A DNA stretch of 64,000 bases from Anthracocystis setariae. Lineage: Eukaryota > Basidiomycota > Ustilaginomycetes > Ustilaginales > Ustilaginaceae. Each line of letters begins with the position of its first letter. Within the stretch, counting starts at the first letter, position 1. The stretch spans positions 582,001 to 646,000 of the forward strand of contig CAKMXJ010000016.1 in assembly GCA_928724745.1 (NCBI GenBank). The letters run 5' to 3'. The notes under the pieces are model-generated. The model was not told the DNA's origin and searched no databases. It worked only from the letters and a program-made list of their open reading frames with translations. Of the stretch, positions 23,028 to 33,522 are shown in pieces. A program made the position numbers and the translations under genes.

Positions 23028-24205
23028 CGTAAGCGGTTTTCCACACTGGTGGCTTGTTCGAGCGAATCGATGTGAGACGCTCCTAACGATGCAAGGATGG
23101 TGGTGGACTGTCAAGACAGCACCTCTGCCAGGGTCCGATAAAGGGTCCAAGGCCACGCAACTGGCCCGTGCCATTTGTTTTTGATTCAAAAAAGATATCC
23201 TTTGACGCATATTACGTTTTATTGCAGTTGATACAATTTGAAATGTTAGATTGGCAATGAGATTGTCAATCTGGGCATCACGCTGGGCACGGTGAGCATG
23301 TCTGAGAAGAGGTGCCCTTATTGCCGTCAAGGTGGTGTGTGTTGTTTCAATCGTGTAATTGATCTCTTTGTAGGCTCCTTTGGAGGCTCATCCACTCTAC
23401 ACACTCTTGCACAGCTTAGTACGTTTGGTTCTACACTCTCTTTTGTCTTGATTGGTAGCAATAGCAGCGCCATTGCTACATATCAGTGTGCCTCCATTTG
23501 AGTTGGAGAACATATAGACAGCATCAGCACTCACTGACAACACAGCCAGCATGCTGTGCGGACAGCATTGTTGTTCTGGTCCTGTTACCATAACCAGTAT
23601 TGCTCAATAGCGTTAATGATGCCTATCTCAACCCTTGCATTGCGTTACTGATGGTGCAGCATCCTCAGCGTTAGACTAGTTTGCCCTCTATTTGCTGTAG
23701 GAGTCTTCATTCTCTTGTTGTACCACACAACCTCTGAGTAAGGCAACAACAGCGCACTGCCAATGTTCACATTATCAGCTGCTAATATGGACCACACTGA
23801 GATCCACGGTCACCTTGCATGAATGTGGATTCCGTTGTCTGGCACACGCGCTGACAAGGTTGATGTTGCGCTACAGCGTCAAGAGGAGGCCACAGAAGGC
23901 TGCAAAAAGGGTGAAGTCGTCCCGCAGGGGTCACGGTGGCTGCTGGTGCAACGCTGGCTTGCATGACCTGAGGGCTGGTAGATTGTCTTTAGGGTGGGGT
24001 CAAGGTCTGATTGTTGAAATCGGCCTTGTCGTTGTCACGGTCTTTGACAGGTGGCAAACCACCGTATCAAAAACCTAAAATCGCCATAACTCGTTCATTT
24101 TCTGATCGATCTTGTTCGAAACTTGATGAGGGAATTCCCCTCGCCTTTCTGCGTTCTAAGGTGCCGTTAAAAAACGGCAAAAACAAAAAAGTCGGGTCGA
24201 GAAAA
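23028..24205. other. Intergenic stretch upstream of ATG7
   Basis: 1.18 kb without a supportable gene. It holds the ATG7 promoter on its left and the 3' flank of the tRNA gene on its right. Short open frames on both strands lack any domain or splice signature. No clear regulatory element was recognised. Confidence 0.5.
24202..24205 (-). terminator. RNA polymerase III terminator of tRNA-Ser
   Basis: A run of four T on the minus strand immediately follows the discriminator base of the tRNA-Ser gene, the usual minimal Pol III stop signal. A second, longer T run lies about 15 bp further downstream and could act as back-up. Confidence 0.7.
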
Positions 24206-24318
24206 CGACGTGTGCAGGATTCGAACCTGCGATCACAGAGTGAATTAGTTAACGGCATCAAATGCCATTGAACATAGTAAATTCAAGACTAACCCCTTAA
24301 CCACTCGGGCAACACGCC
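24206..24318 (-). tRNA. tRNA-Ser(UGA) with a 31-nt intron
   Basis: Folds as a class II tRNA of 82 nt after splicing. The acceptor arm pairs GGCGTGT with ACACGTC, and the discriminator is G, the serine identity base. The D arm is CCC/GGG, the anticodon stem is TTAGT/ACTAA, and the long variable arm pairs TCAC with GTGA around TCT. The T arm is GCAGG-TTCGAAT-CCTGC and forms the internal B box. The anticodon TGA lies at 24283-24285. The intron, 24251-24281, begins one base 3' of the anticodon, the canonical eukaryotic position, and its TTCAA can pair with the anticodon-loop TTGAA. It would decode UCA (and UCG by wobble) codons. Confidence 0.95.
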
Positions 24319-24622
24319 GTATAACGGATGGCGGAAGGACTATTGTAATTCTAACGTCAACTGCCAAGTCCAACTATTCACTCATAGCTCGCACCGTGAC
24401 AGCTACTGCCACACTCAGCATGCATAGGTTCCGTGCTTTGACTGGATCCTTGGACCAATGAAGGTGCTGCTCCCAACGCTTGGGCATCACAGCTGTCGAT
24501 CACTTTTATGGGATGACCGCTGAGCTATTTTTTTGTGGCACAGGAAACCAAGAGAGGTAATAATACATCACGTCAAGATGAAGTGAAAAGGTGTTGGTGG
24601 GAGCTCGCAATCTAAGGCGGGT
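24319..24622. other. Short intergenic region between capping enzyme and tRNA-Ser
   Basis: About 300 bp holding the 5' flank of the tRNA gene and the 3' flank of the capping-enzyme gene, both on the minus strand. No separate feature was recognised. Confidence 0.5.
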
Positions 24623-26035
24623 TCACCTACGGATCAGACCAGGGGTTTCGCCTGACACAAGTGGGGGTGCCTTGCCTTTGATACCCTGATAAGCCATGCC
24701 GCCAAAAGGCATGGACGGGTCGAACGCGGCAGGTGCAGCATTGCCTCGAGAAGCTCCATTTGAACCAGGCCCAGAGCTGGGCAATGCTGTGGTCGATACC
24801 GACACCTGACCAGCTTCTTGACGCTTCTTTTCGCGCTCAGGTGTCTTCCATGCCGCACGGATCGCTGGCGCCGCACTGACGAGCTCGTCAGCTTCGACAC
24901 CATCCTGGATGGATTTTAGGATCTTTTCGACAATGGAGCGGTGGTTACCGTGGTGCTTGTCGTCTCGGATGCGCATGATTCTCCATCTTGGCGGCAGAGT
25001 GAGGCCGCGGGAAATGTAGGGCTCGGTAGCAGGCTGTGGATCGATGCTCCAAAAGCACTCGACGATTCGATCATCAAACTGTTCTCCCGATTCGACCATT
25101 TGCCTCCACTCTTCCGGCTCGACCCAGAGCTCGTCGAAGAACTCGTACTCCTCTGTGCCTGAGTCTCCCAAATACTGATGCAGCTCGAAGAAGGGCATGA
25201 CCGCAAGGTTGGGGAGGTTTCCGCGAGGATCGCGCTCGAGATCGGGTGGGAACCTGAGCATGAGCTTGAAATCGATACTGTTTTCATTTGGGGGCTTCCA
25301 CTTGAGGATCTTGGGATCGGTCCCCATGACATATCCGCTGTTGAGACAGGTGAAGATGAGACCGTCGTTGCCATGCAATAGGTTGGGTACGGTTTCGTAC
25401 AGCACCTTTTGGATTCCATAGGAAAGGTCCATGTGTTTGACTTGCACATCGAACGGTCTGCGAGCCGCAGCAGCTGGATTACGCTTGAGATAGTCGATGT
25501 AGGGAGGGTATACGTAACTCTTGAGACGGCCATAACGTTTGCTGAGAGGACGACTGGCGAGCAATTCGCGATCAAGAACAATGAGATCAAACAGAAGCAG
25601 GATGAGCTTCTGCTTTCCGTTGGCGTCGGTGTCAATGACGAGCTCTCCGTCCATGATGGTATGATTACGCATGCCATTGACACGCGCAACATCAGGGTCC
25701 TTGGGCATGTGGTGCGGAAAGACGAGGCCCTCAACCTGATAGTAGTCATTTTTGCGGTCGATGAGAAACACTTCCTGGATGCCGGAGAAGGAAGGGATGA
25801 CGATGAGGATGAGAACACGCTGACCGTCGGACTTTTCGCAGACCCAGTAATCCTCGGATTTCAAGAGGTCGATGGAAGCCTTTTCGAATGAAACGGGCTG
25901 AGCGCCAGGGAAACGAGAGTGGTTGACGCGACAGAGGCTGCTGACATGCTTGCGAAGAAAGTTGAGTTGCTGAGGATCATTCACTTTGCGACCAGGGACA
26001 TTGGGTACGGTGACATTGTGACCGGATGGTGTCAT
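24623..26035 (-). CDS. CEG1: mRNA capping enzyme, GTP:RNA guanylyltransferase
   Basis: Single-exon, 470 residues, close to yeast Ceg1 (459). The enzyme transfers GMP from GTP to the 5' diphosphate end of nascent Pol II transcripts through a covalent lysine-GMP intermediate in the nucleus. Nucleotidyltransferase motifs appear in order: motif I EKSDGQR with the reactive lysine at K68, motif III MDGELVID, motif IV DGLIFT and motif V LKWKPPNENSIDFK, followed by an OB-fold region. No RNA triphosphatase domain is fused, which matches the fungal arrangement with a separate triphosphatase. The tail beyond about residue 410 is low-complexity. The start is a true ATG directly preceding family-like sequence. 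Confidence 0.96.
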   Translation of the reverse strand: MTPSGHNVTVPNVPGRKVNDPQQLNFLRKHVSSLCRVNHSRFPGAQPVSFEKASIDLLKSEDYWVCEKSDGQRVLILIVIPSFSGIQEVFLIDRKNDYYQVEGLVFPHHMPKDPDVARVNGMRNHTIMDGELVIDTDANGKQKLILLLFDLIVLDRELLASRPLSKRYGRLKSYVYPPYIDYLKRNPAAAARRPFDVQVKHMDLSYGIQKVLYETVPNLLHGNDGLIFTCLNSGYVMGTDPKILKWKPPNENSIDFKLMLRFPPDLERDPRGNLPNLAVMPFFELHQYLGDSGTEEYEFFDELWVEPEEWRQMVESGEQFDDRIVECFWSIDPQPATEPYISRGLTLPPRWRIMRIRDDKHHGNHRSIVEKILKSIQDGVEADELVSAAPAIRAAWKTPEREKKRQEAGQVSVSTTALPSSGPGSNGASRGNAAPAAFDPSMPFGGMAYQGIKGKAPPLVSGETPGLIRR

Positions 26036-27314
26036 GCTTGCGGGCTACGATCCTGCAGGCGATGGAAAGAGATGGCAGACCGTAAGGCCAAAGCAGGAGG
26101 CGGCGGCACAGAAGGGTTGCTGCCAGGCCAGAGATCGAGTCGAGTCGGCAAAGTTTGGGGAGAGAGCGCAGCTGGATCGCCGGCGAGGCACAGACGCCTC
26201 GATAGGTGGCGCCAAGGAGGTGCAGCTAGTCCAGCTTGAGCTTTGGAGGAGACGACCGAGTCGGGGAAGGAGGATAGAGGCGCAGTTGAATAGCTTCGAA
26301 TGGCAAGAAGAGGAAACGGTCAAGCCGATTTGTTTGCATCGATGAACCCGATTTCCGAACAGGATCCGTGGCGTGGCCTAGTTCTTTCTCGTACGAACGA
26401 GTATTTCGGGATGGTTGACGAAAGCTTGAGTTTGGTCCGGCGGCGGGGCCTAGCGATTCGGCTGATACCCCCTATCTCGTGTGGGTTTCGTTGCTGCTGT
26501 ATCGTCGTAGACTGACCTGTACAGTGCTGGATTTGTCGTCACCAGCTTCACAGATGGACGTGGGCTTGCCTACCGCGATGAATCTAGAAGCAGTCGTAGT
26601 GTCGCTAGACGCCTCATTCTGATGATATACCAGGCATGGATGGCACCCTGAAAATGGCACACCGACAAAAGCAGTGACGATTCGGGCTCTGTGCGGGGCT
26701 ATTCCGATTGAGTGAGAGGCCGATGTTATTCTGGGCTTGAGTGGTAGAGTACCAGTGTACAGAATTCTCAACTGGAACTAGCACAGAGTCAGTCCCATTT
26801 GGCAGCTGCCATTGCCCAAGGTAAACAACAGAGGACCGGCGAACAAGGGTTGGAGCGATGGGCGTTGCTTACACTGCACTGTCCTTTGTCTGCGTTATTT
26901 CGCCCAGAATCTAGTTAGGTCGTCCTGTCCTCTGTCTTGTACTGCAAAAAGAATAAACGGAAAATCCACGTAAATTCGGACACAGCCGCCGTTTAGCTAC
27001 ACAGCCGACTGCCTTTCAGGGTTGCCCTGGAGCCCACCTTCGACACAGCCGTACAGTGCAATGGACGTCGTGTGAAATTCGGGTGCTCAGTACACTCGCA
27101 AAGTGTCGAAGTGTGAGTTGTGTGTGTGTGTGTGTGGGCCGATTGCAAAAACCCGCACCGATGGCTGAGAGACAACAGGACCGTCCCTTTCTTTCGCCCA
27201 TCCTCCCTACATACTGTACACCCACCATCTACCATTTAAGCATCTCTTTGCTTTCGGCTGTACATCCTTCATTTCCTTCTCTTCACACGATTCAACACAC
27301 ACGCACACATCAAA
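26036..27314. other. Divergent intergenic region, capping enzyme / CYSTM gene
   Basis: 1.28 kb between divergent genes, holding both promoters. A short GT microsatellite lies at about 27118-27137. The 75 bp before the CYSTM ATG are pyrimidine-rich, as expected for a 5' leader. No convincing gene on either strand. Confidence 0.5.
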
Positions 27315-28163
27315 ATGTCGGCTAAGGATTACTACGGCGGTCAGGGCGGTGGTACGTATTGACAACTTGGGCTAGAGTAGTGGAGTTTCGCCGGCACGTT
27401 TTCGCTCGATCGACCATCATCCATCTACATCCACAGCACAGCGCAGGCCCTTGATGGTTGATTCCGCAGCTATCGGAACCTATCCGGATGGCATAAGGGT
27501 ACTGCTACTCTCGAAAACGAACGTCTTCGAAACGTGCATCGATACGTGTTTGGATCGCTCGCTTCTGCATCAGGGCAGTAGCTTACCAGCTGAGCTCTAC
27601 ATCGCCACCGTGCTGCATCATCATGGTTCCATGCCTTTTCGCTCGTCGACAGATTGCACAATCGTGTGGATGAATCGAACAACCTTGTGGATGCAAGGAG
27701 GATGCCACGCATGCCATGCCATGTTTTACCCGATGCCGAACCCTAGCCTAAGCTTCTTCCATGCTTCCATGCTCACTTTTGCTGACTCTCTCTTTTTTGA
27801 CCACCGCTTGCTCGTTCTACTTCACAGGATACCCCCAGCAGCAGCAGGGTTACGGTCAGCCTCAACAGGGCTACTACCCCCCTCCTCCCCAACAGGCTTA
27901 CGGCGGTCAAGGTCAGCAGGGATACTACCCTCAGCCCCAGCCCCAACCCGTCTACGTTCAACAGCCCCAGCAGCAGAAGGGTGGCGGAGGTGGACCCGGT
28001 GCATGCTGTGCTTGCTGCGCTGGTATGCTCGCGTGCTGCTGTCTCGAGGATCTCTGTCTCGGTAAGTTGTCACCTTCTCTACACGCGTCAGCCCCTTTAA
28101 GGAATCCTGACTGACATCGACCTCGCATTTTGCATTCTACCCTGCACAGACTGCATATTCTAA
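27315..28163 (+). CDS. CYSTM-like Gln/Gly/Tyr-rich protein with Cys-rich tail
   Basis: Three exons: 27315-27351, 27828-28061 and 28150-28163, all with GT-AG borders, giving 94 residues. After a short MSAKDYYGGQGG start comes a segment rich in Gln, Gly, Pro and Tyr (repeats such as GYGQPQQGYYPPPP). The protein ends in a Cys-rich hydrophobic tail ACCACCAGMLACCCLEDLCL followed by DCIF. This layout matches the CYSTM (cysteine-rich transmembrane module) family of small tail-anchored stress-related proteins; function in the organism is unknown. Intron 1 is 476 nt, long compared with other introns here, and could hold regulatory sequence. The terminal exon supplies only the last four residues and is supported by the family's typical C-terminus. 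Confidence 0.85.
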
Positions 28164-28943
28164 GTAACGTCGGAAATTGATACCTTCAGCAGAGCTTGCT
28201 CGCTCGGTCGCCACCCCCCTTGCGCCGATTCAATGTATATCCTTTCGGACCTTTTCCCCCTTTCCCTACTGTGGCCCATGATGGGCTTCATCAAGCCTTT
28301 CTCAGCTATAACGTCTTTATGAAGCGCTTTTCGCTACGATTTTTGTATTCTTGTCAATCTTTACGTCCGAGCAGCCTCGACAAGTGTGCCTTGTGAAGTC
28401 CGGAACTAGCCATGTGTCTGTACTTGATGCAGGCAGACACGCGAGAACAAAGCAGTAACCTCGAAGATGAATAGTAACACGACCGGTATAACATCGCAGA
28501 AGCTTCCATCTCGCCACCGTCACGGCTGCAGTGGTAGCGAACAAGTTGCATGCATAGGACCGTAGTGAGATCACAACGTCCATCAAAAGGGAAGCCAGGA
28601 CAAACTCAGAAGCTGCAAAAGTTGAACTGTTAGGCTGAAGTAATGCACAGCCGAGGAATGTTTTTATAACTCCACATGGCCAAAATCGATCACCGCTGAA
28701 CGCGTACCTGGAAGCACTTACGCACAGGCTTTCCAAAGTGGCACGTACGAGTTGAGCCCACCAACCAACACCATCCTCTTCCCAACATCTTCAGCTCGCT
28801 AACATCCTACCAGTCACTGCGATCTCTCCTTACGACTCACATCAGAACGCAACCGTGGTAGTCGACCGTATACATCGAAAACTTGCCGCCTGACGTCAAC
28901 TTGCACACAGTCTCTCCGTCTCGTGTTTCAGCGTGTCGCAAGT
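28164..28943. other. Intergenic region upstream of PRE2
   Basis: 780 bp holding the 3' end of the CYSTM gene and the PRE2 promoter. Open frames here are short and unsupported. No RNA gene was recognised. Confidence 0.5.
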
Positions 28944-30085
28944 ATGAATTCGATACTCTCGCGCTTCGATCAGCCAGCTGGCACTTCTGCTGGGGCCATA
29001 CTAGGCGGCACCAGCGCTGCTCACGATCTTATGGGCGCTCCTGGACAATTCGACCTTCCCAACATGGACCCAGCCACGTTCCTTTCTCGATACACCGATG
29101 TGGACTCATCCAACCCAGCAGCCAAGATCAAGCTAGCACACGGCACCACCACCCTCGCGTTCCGCTTCCGCGGAGGCATCATCGTGTGCGTCGACTCTCG
29201 AGCCACCGCTGGATCGTATATCGCATCCGGCACCGTCAAGAAGGTGATCGAGATCAACCCGTACTTGCTCGGAACGATGGCGGGTGGTGCGGCCGATTGC
29301 CAGTATTGGGAGACTTATCTGGGCATCCAGTGCAGGCTGCATGAGCTGAGGAATAAGGAGAGGATCTCGGTGGCTGCGGCCAGCAAGTATCTCAGCAACT
29401 TGGTATACGGTTACAAGGGAATGGGGTTGAGTATGGGAACCATGATCTGTGGATGGGACAAGACGGGCCCAGCGCTGTTTTACGTCGACTCGGACGGTAC
29501 TCGTTTGAAGGGCGATGTGTTTAGTGTGGGGTCTGGTTCCACTTTTGCTTACGGTGTGCTCGATCAGGGGTACAAGTGGGATTTGACCGATGAAGAGGCA
29601 CAGGAGCTTGGACGACGATCCATCTACGCTGCCGCTCATCGCGATGCTTACTCGGGTAACGTACGTAGTCTCTTCTCGACGTCGGGGGGGGCTGGCTGGT
29701 TCGATTCGCTGACTATCTTCTTGGACACTCGATTTTGGTCTTTCTGTACAGACTGTCAACCTCTACCACGTCCGCGAGAATGGCTGGGAGTTTATTGCCA
29801 ACTACGACGTTTCCAAGCGTAAGTTTCCAAGTGATTTGCGTATCTTGACGCGGAATCAGAAACGCCCGCTGACCAAGCTTTCTCCTTCCCATTCCAACAG
29901 TGCACTACGATGGTCCGGGCGACGATGTTCCCGGTGCGCCCGGTGGAGGGTATGGCTGGGAGGTGCGCACCAAAGGTTTGTCGTCGAGACTCGAGGCGCA
30001 GCCAGGTCAGGCGGTCAGCGGTCAGGGGGGTCAGTTTGCAGATGCCCAGCCACTGGCTGCCCAGGTGCGTCCCGAACAGGCTTAG
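28944..30085 (+). CDS. PRE2: 20S proteasome subunit beta5, chymotrypsin-like site
   Basis: Three exons: 28944-29660, 29752-29818 and 29901-30085, totalling 322 residues. Beta5 carries the chymotrypsin-like activity of the 20S core. A 67-residue propeptide ends at HG; autocleavage would expose T68 of TTTLAFRF as the N-terminal nucleophile. The conserved CVDSRAT and the [12 protein letters not shown] segment are present, as is the family end region [13 protein letters not shown] in exon 2. The C-terminal 60 residues (exon 3) run past the usual beta5 end and are rich in Gly and Gln. Both introns have standard borders and restore the frame. It is convergent with the GH5 gene, 129 bp away. Confidence 0.96.
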
Positions 30086-30214
30086 TCCGCCTCAAGATCA
30101 TGTATGTATATTACAAGCCCTGCAGTTTGATTTCTCAGCTTTATGGTATGCGTGTCACTCGCACGAACGATGAAGGATGGTAGCGGTATGGCATTTGCAT
30201 TGCGATTGAAACAA

Positions 30215-31621
30215 CTAGAGCTCGAGGTTGGTTTTGCCCATGTCTTGGATCCAGGGGCGGAAGAAGTTGTTGACGGTTTCGGGGCTTTGGTAGTTGGACC
30301 AGGTTGGGGTTGTAAGTCCCCAGGTGTCGTTGAAGAAGATGGTGTTGGAGCGGATGCGGTAGCTGCCTGCGAGGGACCAGTGCGCCCAGCCGATTTTGTG
30401 CCTCGTGGTAAAGTCACGTAGGCATTTTTGCATCGTCACATTGGCGTACCCTGCATCTTGGGCATCGCCGAATTCCGTTAGCAGGACGGGCAGAGTCACT
30501 TTGGCATCGGGACAGCTGTAGGGGTCGGAATAGTCGGTCGAGACGGTGCAGTTGTCCGGACGCGCGGAGATGCCGATCGCGTTGAAGCCAAAGCGGTAGA
30601 GTCCGGCTTGGATGGCAGCGCAGTCGTCCAGGTGGTTCTCGTAGTAGTCGGACATCTTGTATGCGTGTAGTTCGAGGACTGCTTTGTTTGCTTGACCGAA
30701 CGAGGTGTTGAGGATGTCGGCATACTCAGGTTGCAGAGAGGCGGCGTTGGGGATCGCGTCCAGGTCCGTGGAGACGTAGGGCGCATCGAGCAGGTTCGCC
30801 TGCCGGGTGAGTGCAGAGAGATCGATATCGTAATCGAGGCCACTGATGGTGATCAATAGGTCTGGGTTCGTCTTGTGGATGTTCTCAGCGGCTTCGGAGA
30901 CGTTGCCCCACCACGTCTCCCAGTTGTAGTCGAGATTGGGCTTGACGGCCGACTTGCGCAGTTCGTTCCGCAGCGACATGGAGACGATGTTGGGGTGGTT
31001 CTTGGCCCATTCGGCCATATAACGGTGACCTCGGTGCCAGTTGTCCACGTTGAAGTCCATATCGTCGAACCATGCATTGCCATCATCGTGACTGCAGCAC
31101 CAGATGGCTCGGCTGATGTGGTTGTCGAGGTGCATCAGCAACCCTTGCTTCTTCTCCTCCTCGGCGATCATGGACAGAACCTCGAGTCGCGTGGTCGAGT
31201 TGGTAATCTCGGGATTGTTCTCGTGGATCATGTTCATGATCCTCGTGCCGTTGTCTTGGCCCATAGCATAGAGGAGGGCATGGTAGACGGTGATGTCCTT
31301 CCCACCGTTTTCGTAGATCTGATCGATCATCTGGATAGCATACGTGTGACGCACAAAGTTGTACCCGACATACTTCATCATGCTGACGATGTCGGCGATC
31401 GAGCGGAATTCGATCCCTTCGGGAACCATCGTCTCGCCCGATCCGGGCCAATTCGTTCCTACGAAGGTGACTGGGTCGCCATTGGCATTCTTGATCTGGT
31501 TGCCGTCCGTGCTGAACGGGCCGTGAGGCCAGTCGCTGCGTCGAAGCGGCGTACTGGCAGCCAGCACCATGTGCACGGCTACCGCAGCGAACAACTGAAG
31601 CGTAACAAAGTTGAACCTCAT
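30215..31621 (-). CDS. Secreted glycoside hydrolase family 5-like protein
   Basis: Single-exon, 468 residues from the ATG that starts a signal peptide (MRFNFVTLQLFAAVAVHMVL, then AAS). The longer open frame upstream does not look like protein. The fold is that of GH5/cellulase-clan enzymes: an acid/base glutamate E220 in SLRNEL and a nucleophile glutamate E383 in LLTEFGD. Many N-glycosylation sequons and paired cysteines fit secretion. The substrate (beta-glucan, mannan or another polysaccharide) cannot be told from motifs alone. A TATAAG element lies about 65 bp upstream of the start. Confidence 0.88.
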   Translation of the reverse strand: MRFNFVTLQLFAAVAVHMVLAASTPLRRSDWPHGPFSTDGNQIKNANGDPVTFVGTNWPGSGETMVPEGIEFRSIADIVSMMKYVGYNFVRHTYAIQMIDQIYENGGKDITVYHALLYAMGQDNGTRIMNMIHENNPEITNSTTRLEVLSMIAEEEKKQGLLMHLDNHISRAIWCCSHDDGNAWFDDMDFNVDNWHRGHRYMAEWAKNHPNIVSMSLRNELRKSAVKPNLDYNWETWWGNVSEAAENIHKTNPDLLITISGLDYDIDLSALTRQANLLDAPYVSTDLDAIPNAASLQPEYADILNTSFGQANKAVLELHAYKMSDYYENHLDDCAAIQAGLYRFGFNAIGISARPDNCTVSTDYSDPYSCPDAKVTLPVLLTEFGDAQDAGYANVTMQKCLRDFTTRHKIGWAHWSLAGSYRIRSNTIFFNDTWGLTTPTWSNYQSPETVNNFFRPWIQDMGKTNLEL

Positions 31622-32388
31622 CTTGAAGTGGCTGCTTGACGAAGCGGGTGTGGCGATGCGAGGCAGATGGACACATCGACGATCTCTTATACTTCTTCCC
31701 CCCCGGCGTAGTGTCCCTCCTTGAAGGGAGTGTGCTTCTCCTGCCTCGATCGGTATTCGCCACAAAATTCATCGAAGACCATGCCTCACGTACACAGCAC
31801 TAACAGGGCCGATGCAGTCAAGACTGTGCCGGTAACCAAGACCTGCAAGCGAGCCCCGAAAAAGCTCCGTCCTCCTTTGTGGGGAAGCGACTCCCACATC
31901 GCTCTTGCGCTTCAGAGGCCAAGCAGGACTTTGGCAATGCCAAAGGCCACCTCGAAAGGAATTCGTCGGGGTTCGCCTAACCACCAGTATCGCCTTGGCT
32001 TGGCCCTGTCCTGCTCGGACCGGCGACGAGACCGGCACCATTGCGTCGGTACTGTACCATGATTGCATGTCGGTTGAGCTGCACGAACAAGCGAGACTCG
32101 CAGTAGTTCGTGGAGATTTCCGATGCGGGGGGTTTGACAGCCGAGCGTCTCGCAAACCTCGGCGGGTCAGTGCTCTATTTTTGGGTGGCCTGCGTACACT
32201 GAAGCTCCCAGCGTACACTCATGCGTCAACACTGTGTGCCATTAACCAAAAAGCAGTATATGATGAAGTGCTACCGTCCTGGTTTCAGTTTCGTCTGGAT
32301 GGCGCTCTTCCAGTTGGGCAGCCTTCCACCGGGCCTTTTAAGCAGTAACTTCCATTCCCTCAGAGACTGCGATGGTTCAGCCGCAGGT
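31622..32388. other. Intergenic region between GH5 and sirtuin genes
   Basis: About 770 bp holding the GH5 promoter (left) and the 3' flank of the sirtuin gene (right); both genes are on the minus strand. No gene or RNA could be supported. Confidence 0.5.
31685..31690 (-). promoter_or_regulatory. TATA-like element of the GH5 gene
   Basis: TATAAG on the minus strand, about 65 bp upstream of the chosen GH5 ATG. Its spacing is plausible for a TATA box and supports transcription starting near the short signal-peptide start rather than the longer frame. Not proven. Confidence 0.4.
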
Positions 32389-33522
32389 TCAATTGTTCTC
32401 CCGCCGCTGCAGACCAAGGATCTCGGGCAGGATCTTCTCGACCGGACCTGCAAAGTACCAATCGACCTCACCTTCAGCCGTTACAGCGGGGTCGTCCATG
32501 TTGAAAACCGCCACCTTGCCCTTGTTGGCATGTTTGACGATATCAGCAAACCCAGCTGCAGGGTAGACGGTGGCAGAGGTGCCGAGCACGAGAATGAGGT
32601 CACATCGCGAGATGAGCGGTCGTATGCGGTCAAGTTCCGGGATCGACTCGCCAAACCATACAACACCGGGTCGGAGCAATCCACCGCAGCTTGAACGCGT
32701 GCAGCGCGGTAGCTCCTCGACTGGGATGGGTTCGTACTCGCCAGTCAGATCCTCAGTCCCGCTCAATCTCTCTGATAAAAGCTGGCGGAGGTCGATGCGA
32801 GCATCACCGCACTTGGTGCAGATCGTCTTGAAGAGGTTACCATGCATCTCTATGATCGAGTCTCTGACAGCGTCCAGCGGGAGGTTGACTCCAAGCTGGC
32901 TCTTCCTTTCGTCCAGGGCTCGACTGGAGAGGCCGTCGACGTTTTGTGTCACGAGATGGAATGATTTCGCCTTTGGCACCAGCTGGCTCGTGAGAGTGTC
33001 TTGCTGCGTTTTTGAGCTGATGACGAGATCCGCAAGTGCGAGGTGAGCTGGATTGGGCGACGCAGATTCTACGACGGACCTGCGATAGTGGTAGAATTGC
33101 CACACCCTGCTTGGGTCTTTCCTGAATGCCTCTCTGTGTTCATGCGCAACGCGATGGATCAGCCTTCAGGCTCAGCTTCAGCGCTGCGAGATGCGGTGAT
33201 GCACATGCGCTTGGGAGGTTGGCTACTTACGGTGTTGCGAGGGAGAGTGCATCGTGTTGACGCCACAAGCCTGCGAGAAAGATCGTGCGCCGAACGGAGG
33301 GTGAACCATGCGAAAGTGCGGGTGTTCAGTGATCAGCTCTTCTGGATTGGTGCATGTTGGATCATACGATCATGCGAACCTACCTCCAGCACCGCGGAAA
33401 GTGGGGATGCCACTGGCAGCGCTCAGACCTGCACCTGCCAGGGCAATTGGGTGCCTGGCTTGGCGCAACGCTTGCCGGAACGACTCTGCGGCCATGCTCG
33501 TACCGTCACCAGCCACCAACAT
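32389..33522 (-). CDS. Class III (SIRT5-like) NAD-dependent protein deacylase
   Basis: Three exons on the minus strand: 33384-33522, a 40-nt exon 33231-33270, and 32389-33133, giving 307 residues. Both introns are GT-AG and the frame is restored in each. Sirtuins remove acyl groups from lysine using NAD. NAD-binding [15 protein letters not shown] (about 30-44), TQNVDGL, the catalytic histidine in EMHGN and a four-cysteine zinc site (CTKC, CTRSSC) are all present. WQFYHYRR (71-78) supplies Y74 and R77, equivalent to human SIRT5 Y102 and R105, which bind the carboxylate of succinyl- or malonyl-lysine. It is therefore predicted to be a desuccinylase or demalonylase rather than a histone deacetylase. 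An alternative start is the ATG at 33495; no clear mitochondrial presequence is visible. Confidence 0.9.
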
